Both the position numbers and the translations under genes were made by a program. From UBA2199 sp964628035 (GTDB taxonomy: Bacteria > Acidobacteriota > Aminicenantia > UBA2199), in the NCBI GenBank assembly GCA_964628035.1, contig CAZVPI010000002.1, forward strand, positions 149,446 through 213,445: a stretch of DNA of 64,000 bases, written 5' to 3'. Below, piece after piece: positions 37,793 to 48,065 of the stretch. Every line of letters starts with the position of its first letter. The stretch's first letter is position 1. A model generated the notes under the pieces. That model searched no databases and was not told the origin of the DNA. It worked only from the letters and a program-made list of their open reading frames with translations.

Positions 37793-37822
37793 GTAGGCCT
37801 CCGTGCTCGAGTTGGAAAGGGC

Positions 37823-37828
37823 ATTATA
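37823..37828 (-). promoter_or_regulatory. -10 box of the sulfotransferase gene
   Basis: TATAAT (minus strand, TGCTATAAT context) about 30 bases before the GTG; weak -35. Confidence 0.5.
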
Positions 37829-37856
37829 GCACAGGGTTGCGTGAATCCGGAAACTC

Positions 37857-37959
37857 GGCGTAAGGCGTAAGGTGAAGGGCGCAGGGCAGCCGCATGAACA
37901 CGATCTGATTCATGGGATGGCTTTCCCCTTGCGCCTTACGCCCTACGCCTTACGCCAAG
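37857..37959. repeat. Intergenic inverted-arm repeat, locus c
   Basis: Left arm 37857-37889 of GGCGTAAGGCGTAAGG type; right arm 37927-37959 of GCGCCTTACGCCCTACGCC type; ~37-base centre. The arms are near inverse complements. It lies between divergent genes and abuts the -10 box of tldD. Confidence 0.65.
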
Positions 37960-37972
37960 CACCCGATTCTGT

Positions 37973-37978
37973 TAGAAT
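37973..37978 (+). promoter_or_regulatory. -10 box of the tldD gene, near-leaderless
   Basis: TAGAAT 8 bases before the ATG at 37987; the -35 region falls within the repeat arm. Confidence 0.45.
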
Positions 37979-37986
37979 GACTGCTT

Positions 37987-39252
37987 ATGGAGAAGTTCAA
38001 GGTTCAGCTGCATGAAGAAAGCCAGTCGCTGCGCTTTGGGCTGGACAGCCGCGGCCGCCGCGAGTTTTCGCTGTCGCGGCGCAGCGGCGTGCTCGAGCGG
38101 GCCTTCGACGGCAGCTGGAAGAGCCGCGCCCTGGAAACCGGCTCGCGCGAGGAGGCGGAACGTGTGCTGGACTGGAAGCCCGGCCCGCGCACGGCCGGCG
38201 AGCCCGCCGGCCCGGCCGCCGATGCCGGCGAGTTCCTCGAGGCCGGCGCTGCGCTCAGCCGCCGGCTGCAGGGCCTCGACCTCCAGGAGTGGAGCCTGCT
38301 TCTCCGCGGCGCCTGGACGCGGCGGCGGATCCGCAACGCCCGCTGCCAGGACGTCGGCACCTCCTTCCGCCATTGCGCCGTCACCGTGCGCTGCCGGGCC
38401 CGCTCCCAGGCGCAGGAACTGGAGGTCGGCGAGGGGAGCGCCGAAGGCCTGAAATTCAACCTGGACGGGCTGGCGGGCCGCGTCGCCGAGGCCGTGCAGG
38501 CGCAGCGCCAACGCCGCCGCGTGGCCTTCGACGAGCCGGTGCCGGTCGTCCTGCAGGCCGGGGAGGGGGCCATCCTGTTCCACGAGATCCTGGGCCATGC
38601 CCTGGAGGCCGACTATGTCCACCAGGGGGTGTCGCCGTTCACCCCGGCCGACATCGGCCGCCTCATCGTCTCCGAGGCGATCACCATCACCTGCCGCGAC
38701 GAGCGCGATCCCTTCTTCCGCGGCATCGCCGTCGACGACGAAGGCGAGCCTCCCCCGGGGAAGGTGCTGGTCGAGAGCGGCGTGCTGCGACGTTTCATCA
38801 GCGACGCCGCGTACCAGATGCGGCTGCGCCTGCCCGATCGCGGGCACGCCCGGCTGCAGGATTTCAGCCGCGTTCCCCAGCCGCGCATGTTCGCCACCTA
38901 CGTGCAGCCGGGCGGCACGCCCCAGGGCGAGATCATCGCCTCCACCGCCCGGGGCGTTTTCGCCCGCGAATTCGGCGACGGCGGCGTCGACCTGCGCTCG
39001 GGCCGCTTCTTCTTCCGCATCCGCCAGCCCTGGCTGATCGAGAAGGGGCGGTTGGCGGCTCCGCTGGCGCCGCTCACCGTGAGCGGCGCCATCGCCGACA
39101 TCCTCGGGGATATCGCCCTGGTCGGCGACGACTTTCGCTACGACCGCGGCACCAGCTACTGCCGGAAGAACGGGCAGGTGCTGCCGGTGCGAGTGGGCCA
39201 GCCCACGGTCAAGATCGGCCGCCTGTGGGTCCGGGGAGACGAGGATGCTTGA
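37987..39252 (+). CDS. tldD: TldD-like metalloprotease subunit
   Basis: 421 residues. TldD/TldE form a heterodimeric metalloprotease that degrades unfolded peptides and matures some RiPPs (microcin B17 leader removal in E. coli). The zinc motif HEILGH sits at residues 199-204, with EGAILF before it, and the C-terminal third has the conserved PQPRMFATYVQPGGT and GVDLRSGRFFF segments. It is followed by the TldE partner with an 8-base overlap. Confidence 0.9.
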   Translation: MEKFKVQLHEESQSLRFGLDSRGRREFSLSRRSGVLERAFDGSWKSRALETGSREEAERVLDWKPGPRTAGEPAGPAADAGEFLEAGAALSRRLQGLDLQEWSLLLRGAWTRRRIRNARCQDVGTSFRHCAVTVRCRARSQAQELEVGEGSAEGLKFNLDGLAGRVAEAVQAQRQRRRVAFDEPVPVVLQAGEGAILFHEILGHALEADYVHQGVSPFTPADIGRLIVSEAITITCRDERDPFFRGIAVDDEGEPPPGKVLVESGVLRRFISDAAYQMRLRLPDRGHARLQDFSRVPQPRMFATYVQPGGTPQGEIIASTARGVFAREFGDGGVDLRSGRFFFRIRQPWLIEKGRLAAPLAPLTVSGAIADILGDIALVGDDFRYDRGTSYCRKNGQVLPVRVGQPTVKIGRLWVRGDEDA

Positions 39253-40546
39253 GAGCGTCCTGAAAACGGGGACGGATGCCGGCTTCGCCACCGTGGAGGC
39301 CTTCGTGGAAAAAGCCGTCCGCCAGGAGGTCTCCGGCAGCGAGGGGCCGCTGGCGCTGCACGAGGCGCGCGGCCATCGCCTGGCGGTGCGGGCCTTCCGC
39401 GAGACCGGCGATCCGCTCGGCTTCGGCCTTTCGGCGCCGGACGCCCGCCAGGTCAAGCGCGCCTTCGCCGAGATCGCCGCCGCTTCGGTTGTCGACCGCC
39501 GCAAGAACTTCGCCCACCTGCTGCCGCGGGGCGTCTCGCGCTGCCGCCTCGACATCTTCGATCCCGGCATCGAGGCCTGGGACGAGGGACAGGCCGCCGA
39601 CCTGCGCGAGCGGCTCCGTGAGTGCCTCGTCTCCTTCCCCGGCCTGAAGCTCAAGCGCTTCCAGCTGGCCCGGGAGCTGAAGAAGGTCTACCTGGCCAAC
39701 ACGCGCGGCTTCGAGGCCAAGTACAAGAAGACCCTGTACCAGGTCCAGGCCTGGTTCCAGGGGCGGGACCACCAGCTGGCGCTGGCCGAGAGCCGGACCC
39801 ATTGGCGCAACTTCGACCCCCAGCGCCTGGCGGCCAGGGGGGCGAACCTGCTGGGCGCCCTGGGCGCCGAGCCGGAGGCGCTGGAGGCGGGCGTCGAGTT
39901 CATCGTCATGTCCCCCGAGGCCTCGGCGCAGCTGCTGAAGGAATTCTCGCCCTGGCTGAAGCTGGACCGCCACGGCATCCGCGAGCGCGCCGTCGCCGCT
40001 TCGAGCCGGGTGACCATCCTGGACGATCCCGCGCTCGACCAGCAGCCCGGCTCGGTCCCCTTCGACGACGAGGGGACGCCGGCGGCGGAAACATACCTTC
40101 TCAACAAGGGGGTGGCGGCCGCGGCGGCCAGCGACATCCGCACCGCCTTCGAGAAGGGCGGCGTTTCCTCCGGCAACGGCTTCCGCGACGAGGGGGCGGT
40201 CTTTCCGGCCGTGCGCTTCAGCAACCTCTTTTTCAAGCCGTCGAACTCCTCGCTGGCCCGGCTGCTGGAGCGGGCCGGCAGCGGCGTCCTGGTCTACCTG
40301 GCCAAGCGCCAGGGCCCCGGCCGCCTGCCGGGCGAGACCCGCTTCGCGGCCCACGGCTACCGCTTCGCCGGCGGCGAGGTCACCCGCCCGCTGCAGTTCC
40401 GTCTGGTCTTCTCGATGCGCTCCTACCTGCTGCATGTGGCCGAAGTGTCGCGCGAGCTGCGCTTTTTTCACAGCCGGGCCAACATCGGCTCGCCCTACCT
40501 GCTCCTGCAGGGGCGGCGCGACGAGAGCGGGGCCCTGCGCGTGTGA
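39245..40546 (+). CDS. pmbA: TldE/PmbA-like protein
   Basis: 433 residues. Partner of TldD, lacking the HExxxH motif as expected. Characteristic features are the central FIVMSPEASAQLLKEFSPWL (~219-238) and FDDEGTPAAETYLLNKG (~277-293), the latter matching the family's xDDEG segment. It overlaps tldD by 8 bases. The sequence is divergent in its N-terminal third. Confidence 0.85.
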   Translation: MLESVLKTGTDAGFATVEAFVEKAVRQEVSGSEGPLALHEARGHRLAVRAFRETGDPLGFGLSAPDARQVKRAFAEIAAASVVDRRKNFAHLLPRGVSRCRLDIFDPGIEAWDEGQAADLRERLRECLVSFPGLKLKRFQLARELKKVYLANTRGFEAKYKKTLYQVQAWFQGRDHQLALAESRTHWRNFDPQRLAARGANLLGALGAEPEALEAGVEFIVMSPEASAQLLKEFSPWLKLDRHGIRERAVAASSRVTILDDPALDQQPGSVPFDDEGTPAAETYLLNKGVAAAAASDIRTAFEKGGVSSGNGFRDEGAVFPAVRFSNLFFKPSNSSLARLLERAGSGVLVYLAKRQGPGRLPGETRFAAHGYRFAGGEVTRPLQFRLVFSMRSYLLHVAEVSRELRFFHSRANIGSPYLLLQGRRDESGALRV

Positions 40547-40601
40547 ACGTGAGATATCCGCCGTCGCCGCGTATTTAACAAGAAAACAAGCGAGGTTGGC
40601 C

Positions 40602-43196
40602 ATGAAACCCATCCTATCTGCGATCCTGCTTCTGATCTGTGCGCTGGCGCTGCGCGGGGAGAATGTGATCGTGGTCGTGACGCCCGGTCCGCTGCAGGCC
40701 GGCGCCGAGATCCATTTCCGCTTCGACCACGAAGGCGGCGGCGGGGCCGGCTACAGCTGGAACTACGGCGACGGCGCCGTCGAGAACACCCCCAACAACC
40801 AGGGGCGTCATGTCTTCAACGCAGCCGGGCCGTATACCGTGACCTGCATGAAAACGGATTCGGCGGCCGCCCTGGTGACCGCCAGCCTCGCCATCCAGGT
40901 CGTCGACAACCGGCGCATCTCCGCCCAGGGCGGCGGCTTCCGCGTGGGCCAGCGCATCGCCTTCCAGTCCGAGAATTTCGCCGCCGCCAGCCTGCGCTGG
41001 GATTTCGGCGACGGCACCGCGGAATCGGGTCCGCGCAACCACGGCCACGCCTATGCCAGCCCCGGCACCTACACGGTGAAGGCCTGGGACCAGAACGGCG
41101 GCTCGCCGACGTTCAGCGCCTGCCAGGTGACGGTCGAGGCCGACAACCGCCGGCTGAGCGCCGATCCCGCGGCGCCGCGGGCCAACCAGAGCGTCGCCTT
41201 CAGCGCCCAGAACTTCCCCGGCGGCGGGCTGCGCTGGGATTTCGGCGACAGAACCCTGCAGTTGGGCGGGCCCGCCGTCAGCCATGCCTTCTCCCAGCCC
41301 GGCGTCTACCAGGTCAGGGTCTGGGACGCTTCCGGCGACGCCGCCGGCGCCGTGGTCCTGGCGCTGACCGTGTCCCCGGACAACCGCCAGGTGCAGGCCA
41401 ATCCCCCGGCGCCGCGCGCCGGCACGGCCGTCCAGTTCCTTGCCAGCAACTTCCCGGGAGGCAGCCTGCGCTGGAGCTTCGGCGACGGCAAGGTGGAATC
41501 GGGCGGGCCGGCGGCGAGCCACGTCTATGCCGCCCCGGGCAGTTTCCAGCTGAAGGTCTGGGAGGAGGGCCAGGGACAGGAGAGCGCGGTCCAGCTTTCG
41601 CTCGCGGTGCAGCCCGACGCGCGCCAGATCTCCCTGGCGGGTCCGAACGACGTGTTCGAAGGGGCCGAGGTCGTGTTCGAGGGACGCGGCTTCGCCGGCG
41701 CCAGCCTGGAATGGGACTTCGGCGACGGAGTTGTCGAGCGCGGCGGCCCCCGCCGCAGCCACCGCTTCCAGCGCCCGGGCAGCTACCTGGTCAAGGTGGT
41801 GGAGGCCGACAGCGGCAACCTGGCGCTGGAAAAGAGGCTCCAGGTGCTGCCCGACAACCGTCTCCTGGCCGTCAAGAGCGGCGCGGTCTTCGCCGGCAGC
41901 GAGTTCGAGATCGAGGCCCAGAACTTCCGCGGGCCCCAGGTCAGCTGGGACTTCGGCGACGGGCCGCCGCAGACCGGGCCGCGGCTGATGAAGCACCGCT
42001 ATGCCCGCAGCGGTTCCTACCGCGTCAAGGCCGTCGATTTCGGCGGCCGCGACGGCAAGGCGGTCGAAAAGATCCTGAACGTGGAGAACGATCCCAGGTC
42101 GCTGCGCCTGCCCGCGGAGATCATCGCTGGCGAGAAGGTGCTCCTGGAACTCCAGAACGCCGGGGCCGGCGCCTTCACCTGGAAGTTTTCCGACGGCGAG
42201 GCCGGGGGCGGCAGCGAGCGCCGCGAGAAGATCTTCCGCCACCCGGGTCCGCAGCAGGTGACCGTTCTCGACGCCGCCGGCAAGCTGCCGCCGCTGGAAG
42301 CGATCGTGCAGGTCGTCCCCGACAACCGGTCGCTCAAGGCCTCCTCCGGGTTCATCCTGCCCCAGGAGGAGGTGACGTTCACGGCAACGAATTTCCGCGG
42401 GCCGGGCGTCCGCTGGGACTTCGGCGACGGCACGGTCAAGGAGAACGGCCAGGCGCGGGAGACCCATGTGTACACGGCATTGGGGCGCTACCGGGCGAGG
42501 GCCGTCGATTTCGGCGGCCGCGGCAGCAAGGAGTTCAGCGCCGACGTCGTGGTGGCGCAGATCACGCCCGGGTTCGCCCTGACGGCCGTCGAGCTGGCCT
42601 TCGACAACGGCAAGTACTACCGGGTGGTGCCGCGCAACGCCCCGGCGCCCGGGTTGCGCCTGCGGGTCAAGGCCAGGGGGCGGGGCGTCCTCACCGGCCA
42701 GTTCCTGCTGGACAACATGAGCCTCGGCCTCTTCCAGCTCGTGATCCCGGAAAACCAGACGGCCGTTCTGCCCAAAGCGCAGCTGCCGGTGCTGCCCATG
42801 ACCGACCTGGGGCGGCATGAGCTGACCCTGCGCATCGACAATTTTTCGGCCGACCGCCGCCTCCCGGCCATCAAGTACTTCGTGACCGATTCGGGGGTCA
42901 TCCAGATCGATTCGCCGGCCATCGACGCCAGGGTGCCGGGCCGCGGCAAGATCCCGCTGCAGTGGTCGCTGCGCCACAGCCAGCCGCGGTTCGAGGTCGC
43001 CGTTTCCGTCGTGCCTTTCCAGTTCCTCGAGGACAAGCAGATCGAGTGGCTGCCGGCGTCGGAAGGCACGAGCCACTTGTTCGATCCCTCGCCCTACAAG
43101 GCCGGGGACTGGATCTACTGGCAGGTGCGGCTGCTGGGGGAGGCCCGGCAGGTGCTGACGACCTCGGAGATCGCCTCGTTCCGGCTCGGCGAGTAG
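40602..43196 (+). CDS. Secreted protein with about eight PKD repeats
   Basis: 864 residues from the ATG at 40602 (GAGG upstream; signal peptide ~1-20). Repeats of ~80 residues each carry the PKD core W(D/N)xGDG...H/Y...G-x-Y-x-V, seen as YSWNYGDG, LRWDFGDG, LRWDFGDR, LRWSFGDG, LEWDFGDG, VSWDFGDG, FTWKFSDG and VRWDFGDG. Each boundary carries a distinctive DNR or DxR linker (VVDNRRI, EADNRRL, SPDNRQV, QPDARQI, LPDNRLL, ENDPRSL, VPDNRSL). The last ~210 residues are a different, strand-rich region. Likely an extended cell-surface stalk. Confidence 0.85.
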   Translation: MKPILSAILLLICALALRGENVIVVVTPGPLQAGAEIHFRFDHEGGGGAGYSWNYGDGAVENTPNNQGRHVFNAAGPYTVTCMKTDSAAALVTASLAIQVVDNRRISAQGGGFRVGQRIAFQSENFAAASLRWDFGDGTAESGPRNHGHAYASPGTYTVKAWDQNGGSPTFSACQVTVEADNRRLSADPAAPRANQSVAFSAQNFPGGGLRWDFGDRTLQLGGPAVSHAFSQPGVYQVRVWDASGDAAGAVVLALTVSPDNRQVQANPPAPRAGTAVQFLASNFPGGSLRWSFGDGKVESGGPAASHVYAAPGSFQLKVWEEGQGQESAVQLSLAVQPDARQISLAGPNDVFEGAEVVFEGRGFAGASLEWDFGDGVVERGGPRRSHRFQRPGSYLVKVVEADSGNLALEKRLQVLPDNRLLAVKSGAVFAGSEFEIEAQNFRGPQVSWDFGDGPPQTGPRLMKHRYARSGSYRVKAVDFGGRDGKAVEKILNVENDPRSLRLPAEIIAGEKVLLELQNAGAGAFTWKFSDGEAGGGSERREKIFRHPGPQQVTVLDAAGKLPPLEAIVQVVPDNRSLKASSGFILPQEEVTFTATNFRGPGVRWDFGDGTVKENGQARETHVYTALGRYRARAVDFGGRGSKEFSADVVVAQITPGFALTAVELAFDNGKYYRVVPRNAPAPGLRLRVKARGRGVLTGQFLLDNMSLGLFQLVIPENQTAVLPKAQLPVLPMTDLGRHELTLRIDNFSADRRLPAIKYFVTDSGVIQIDSPAIDARVPGRGKIPLQWSLRHSQPRFEVAVSVVPFQFLEDKQIEWLPASEGTSHLFDPSPYKAGDWIYWQVRLLGEARQVLTTSEIASFRLGE

Positions 43197-43227
43197 CCGC
43201 GCCGGGGCCGCCGCGCGGCGCGGTTTG
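43197..43227 (+). terminator. Possible terminator after the PKD gene
   Basis: CCGCGCC...GGCGCGG followed by TTT directly after the stop codon. The loop is long and the T-tract is short, so the call is tentative; it touches the -35 box of the next promoter. Confidence 0.35.
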
Positions 43228-43253
43228 TCAAACGGCCGCCGATTTGCTATAAG
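43225..43253 (+). promoter_or_regulatory. Promoter of the NtrC-type regulator, leaderless
   Basis: TTGTCA (43225-43230), 17-base spacer, TATAAG (43248-43253), then 6 bases to the ATG at 43260. Confidence 0.7.
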
Positions 43254-43259
43254 TCTACC

Positions 43260-44654
<1,395 letters not shown>

Positions 44655-45009
44655 GGGCCGGGAGGAAAGTCCGGACTCCGCAGGGAAGGATGATCCCCAA
44701 CAGGGATTGCCCCCCGCAAGGACGGGGGGTCAGGAGAGTGTCACAGAGAACAGACCGCCCAAGCCGCCGCAAGGCGGCCGGCAAGGGTGAAAAGGTGAGG
44801 CAAGAGCTCACCGTCCCGGGCGGCGACGCTTCGGGACTGAGACAAACCCCATCCGGAGCAAGGCTGAACAAGGGGCGCTCGAGGCTTTCCCGGCCGATGC
44901 CCTGGGTTAGCCGCTGGACCGCGGCAGCAATGCCGCGGCTAGATAAATGATTCTTCGCGACAGAATCCGGCTTACAGTCCGCGCCCTGCTGGCCATTTCC
45001 TTGCACGAA

Positions 45010-45160
45010 CCAAGTGACAAGTGACGAGGGATGAGTGCAAAGGGACAAGGCAAAAGAAAGGCAATCAGCCGATCGGATATCAGATAGCTGACGAGTTTAA
45101 AGAGGGGAAAGCGGCAGGTCGTCCTTTGCGGCTCCTCGTCACTTGTCACTCGTCACGGTT
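45010..45160. repeat. Intergenic inverted-arm repeat, locus h
   Basis: Left arm 45010-45038 with AAGTGACAAGTGACGAGG-type 7-base units and right arm 45131-45160 with CTCGTCACTTGTCACTCGTC. Centre ~90 bases. It lies between rnpB and the convergent outer-membrane protein gene. No gene seen. Confidence 0.65.
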
Positions 45161-45169
45161 GTTCGTCTT

Positions 45170-46276
45170 TTAAAATGCTTCGGCGAAGGTCAGGTAGAAG
45201 GCCGGCGCGCCGCCGGCGAAGCCGGCGTCCAGGCGGAGGATCAGGTTCTCGCGCGGATTGAACTTGTAGCGCACGCCGCCGCCTGCGGCGGCGTGGAACC
45301 CGTCCAGCTCCAGCCGCGATGCCCGCCTCTGCACCTGCGCCAGGCCGGCGAAAGCGCACAGGCCCAGGCGCCGTCCCAGGGAATGGCGCCAGTCGGCCTG
45401 CAGCGCCAGCATGATCCGGTCGCGGTAGCGCCCGTCGAAATAGCCGCGCAGCAGGTTCAGCCCGCCGAAGCGGGGCAGCGCCTGGAACGGCGGGTCGCCC
45501 CAGGCCGCGCGGAACAGCGCCTGCGCGGCCAGCACCGCACGCGGCGATACGGGCCAGTAGCGGCGGGCGTCGACGTCCAGCTGCCCGAAGCGATAGTCGC
45601 TGCCCAGGAAGCGGAGGTAGCGGGACAGGAGCAGGGAGGCGTAGCCGCCCCGGCGGGTGGAGAAGGTGTTGTCGCGGCTGTCCCATCGGAGCAGCAGGCC
45701 CAGACCCGACACCGAACCGCCGGCGCCGCCGCTGACCCCGCCGGAAGCCAGCAGGCCGCCCTCCTCGGTCTGGCGCATCGAGATCGCGTGCAGGTCGAGG
45801 CGCAGGCCGGCGAAGAAGGAGCGCCCCCAGCGCCGCTGCAGGTCGAGGCGCAGGCGCCAGTTCTGGGAAGTGAAATCCTCGCGCCCCTCCTCGGCGCTGC
45901 GGTTGCCGATGCCGTAAAAACGGTCGGGATAATAAGAGTACTTGGCCGTGCCGTCGAGCAGGTAGCGCCCCAACGGGGAATAGAGCTCGAAGTCGGCCTG
46001 GGCGATCGACTGCCGCTTGCGGGTGCGGATGACGTTGAAGCGGTAGTGGGAAAGCCGCGTGTCGCGCCGTGCGTCGAGGCGGAAATAATGGATGCCGACC
46101 AGGCCCCAGGCCAGGTCGGTCTCCGGCGTGTAATAGACCACGGGAGCGATGATGAAACCGGCGCCCGATGGCGGGGCGGGGGCTTCGGCAGCCACGGCTG
46201 GCAGCGCGGCGGAAAAACCCAGAGCCAGGGCGGCCAGGGCCGCGCGCCGGGCCATGGAACCCTGCCGCGCAGCCAT
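45170..46276 (-). CDS. BamA/TamA-like outer-membrane beta-barrel protein
   Basis: 368 residues with a signal peptide (~1-29). Alternating strands through the whole length, the RGY motif in GGLNLLRGYFDGRYRD (~273-288) as in Omp85/surface-antigen barrels, and a C-terminal Phe as needed for barrel assembly. There are no POTRA domains, so it is a barrel-only member like many lipase or patatin partners; function unknown. Its ATG overlaps the rsmI stop (TGATG). Confidence 0.75.
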   Translation of the reverse strand: MAARQGSMARRAALAALALGFSAALPAVAAEAPAPPSGAGFIIAPVVYYTPETDLAWGLVGIHYFRLDARRDTRLSHYRFNVIRTRKRQSIAQADFELYSPLGRYLLDGTAKYSYYPDRFYGIGNRSAEEGREDFTSQNWRLRLDLQRRWGRSFFAGLRLDLHAISMRQTEEGGLLASGGVSGGAGGSVSGLGLLLRWDSRDNTFSTRRGGYASLLLSRYLRFLGSDYRFGQLDVDARRYWPVSPRAVLAAQALFRAAWGDPPFQALPRFGGLNLLRGYFDGRYRDRIMLALQADWRHSLGRRLGLCAFAGLAQVQRRASRLELDGFHAAAGGGVRYKFNPRENLILRLDAGFAGGAPAFYLTFAEAF

Positions 46277-47082
46277 CAGCCGGCGCCGCCCCGGGCCTTC
46301 TTCTTCATCAAGACCTTTTTCAGGGCGTTCCGGCCCATGCCGAAGCGCTGCTGGAAGAAAGCGTACAGGTCCTCGAGGTCGTCGAGCCGCGGCGCCTCCT
46401 CGAGCTCCCCGGCCGCCTCCGCCCCGGCGATGACCAGGACCATCTCGCCGAGCACGGCCGCGCCGGCGAGCGCCTGGCGCCAGCGGCCCAAGGAGGAGCG
46501 GACGAAGGCCTCGTGCTTCTTGCTGATCTCCTTGGCCAGCGCGAACTCGCGATCGCCCAGGGCCTCGCAGGCGGCTTCCAGGAGATCTTCCAGCCGCCGG
46601 GGCGATTCGTACAGGACCAGGGTGTAGGGCAGGCGGGAAATCCCGGAGAGGAAGCGCCGCAGCTCGCCGGCGCCCCGGGGCGGGAAACCGAGGAACAGGA
46701 AGCGCCGCGGATCGAGCCCCGACGCGGCCAGGGCCGGGACCAGGGCGGTGGGGCCGGGCAGCGGGATGACGGATATTCCGGCGTCGATCGCCCGGCGCAC
46801 CAACAGCCGGCCCGGGTCGGAGATCGTCGGCGTGCCCGAGTCGGTGACCAGCGCCGCCTCCTGCCCGGCCTGCAGCATGGCGACGATCTTGCCGGCCTGC
46901 TCCTCCTCCCGGGGCCGGTAGTGGCTGACGATGCGCTTGCGGATGCCCAGGTGGCTCAGCAGCTTCAGGGTGTAGCGGCTGTCCTCGGCGATGACGAAGT
47001 CGACGCCGGAGAGGACATCGACCGCGCGCCGGGTGATGTCGCCCAGGTTGCCGATGGGAGTGGGAACTAGGTACAACGACAT
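46276..47082 (-). CDS. rsmI: 16S rRNA (cytidine1402-2'-O)-methyltransferase
   Basis: 268 residues. Starts with the RsmI signature YLVPTPIGNLGDITRRA (~4-20), then IAEDSR (~31-36), SDPGRLLVRRA (~88-98), PLPGPTA (~108-114) and the family SAM-binding segments LVTDSGTPTISDP. C-terminal ~40 residues are a helical tail. Uses SAM to methylate the ribose of C1402 with RsmH. Confidence 0.94.
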   Translation of the reverse strand: MSLYLVPTPIGNLGDITRRAVDVLSGVDFVIAEDSRYTLKLLSHLGIRKRIVSHYRPREEEQAGKIVAMLQAGQEAALVTDSGTPTISDPGRLLVRRAIDAGISVIPLPGPTALVPALAASGLDPRRFLFLGFPPRGAGELRRFLSGISRLPYTLVLYESPRRLEDLLEAACEALGDREFALAKEISKKHEAFVRSSLGRWRQALAGAAVLGEMVLVIAGAEAAGELEEAPRLDDLEDLYAFFQQRFGMGRNALKKVLMKKKARGGAG

Positions 47083-47096
47083 GGGGAAAAATCCTC

Positions 47097-47243
47097 GAAA
47101 GGCAAAAGGTAAAAGGTAAAAGGAAAAAGTGAAAAAGCGGGCAATTTCAGAAATCTTGGCAGTGCATTTTTCTGGCTTTTGCCTGTTGCCTTTTGCCTAC
47201 TGCCTTTTTCTCCGCCGTCCGCCGTGAGCCGTGCGCCGTACGC
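47097..47243. repeat. Intergenic inverted-arm repeat, locus g
   Basis: Left arm 47097-47136 with GGCAAAAGGTAAAAGG-type units, right arm 47171-47210 with GCCTGTTGCCTTTTGCC-type units, then a further CCGCCGTCCGCCGTGAGCC block to 47243. It has its own motif, different from other loci, but the same inverted layout; the 7-base periodicity is clear. Confidence 0.65.
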
Positions 47244-47249
47244 CATCTT

Positions 47250-48065
47250 CTACTTGTTCCAATCCCGGAGATACCTGAAATCGATGCCCACGGTGCGGGC
47301 ATGGAGCTTGGCCACCGGCGGCATGGTGCGCTTGAACTGCGAGCGCTCGATCATGCGCCGCACGCGGCGGATCAGGGCCAGGGTGAAGCCGTGCCCGACG
47401 ATCTCCCCCTCGTCCAGCCGCAGGTCGACCAGCAGGTGCAGCAGCACGTCGAGGTCCTTGTAGGCGACGCCGATCTCCCCCTCGTCGGTCTGGCCCGGCC
47501 ACAGGTCGGCGCTGGGCTTTTTGGCCAAGATGGCTGCCGGTACACCCAGGTGGCGGGCCAGCTCGAACACCTGAGTCTTGTAAAGGTCGCCGATGGGCTG
47601 GAAAGCGCAGGCCGAGTCGCCGAACTGGGTGGAATAGCCGATGAGCAGCTCGCTCTTGTTCGAGGTGCCGGCCACCAGGGCCTTCTTGCGCACCGAAAAA
47701 TCGTACAGGATGGACATGCGCTCGCGGGCGCACTTGTTGCCCAGCTGCAGCCGGCTGGCGGCCGGCCAGCGCTCGAAAAAGGCGTCGACCTGCGGCGAGA
47801 TGTCGACGACCTCGAAGGGCACCTTGAATCTGCGGCAGGCCAGCCGGCCGTGGCGCAGGCTCCGGGGGTCGGAGGCGTGGTAGGGGAGGAGCAGGGCGAA
47901 AACATGGCCCGGACCCAGCGCCTTGCGGCACAGGGCCAGCACCACGGCCGAGTCCAGCCCGCCCGAGACGCCGAGGATGGCGTTGCCAAAGCCGTTCTTG
48001 CGCACGCTGTCGCGGATGAAGGCGGTCAGGATCTTCTCCACCATGGCGCAGTCGATGCTAAGCAT
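47250..48065 (-). CDS. nadE: NAD+ synthetase, ammonia-using subunit
   Basis: 271 residues. ATP-pyrophosphatase loop SGGLDSAVV (~34-42), GTSNKSELLIGY (~139-150) and a Lys-containing SADLWPGQTDEGEIG (~190-204) segment. It amidates nicotinic acid adenine dinucleotide to NAD+. It lacks the N-terminal glutaminase (nitrilase) domain; that is the upstream gene, which overlaps by 8 bases. Confidence 0.94.
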   Translation of the reverse strand: MLSIDCAMVEKILTAFIRDSVRKNGFGNAILGVSGGLDSAVVLALCRKALGPGHVFALLLPYHASDPRSLRHGRLACRRFKVPFEVVDISPQVDAFFERWPAASRLQLGNKCARERMSILYDFSVRKKALVAGTSNKSELLIGYSTQFGDSACAFQPIGDLYKTQVFELARHLGVPAAILAKKPSADLWPGQTDEGEIGVAYKDLDVLLHLLVDLRLDEGEIVGHGFTLALIRRVRRMIERSQFKRTMPPVAKLHARTVGIDFRYLRDWNK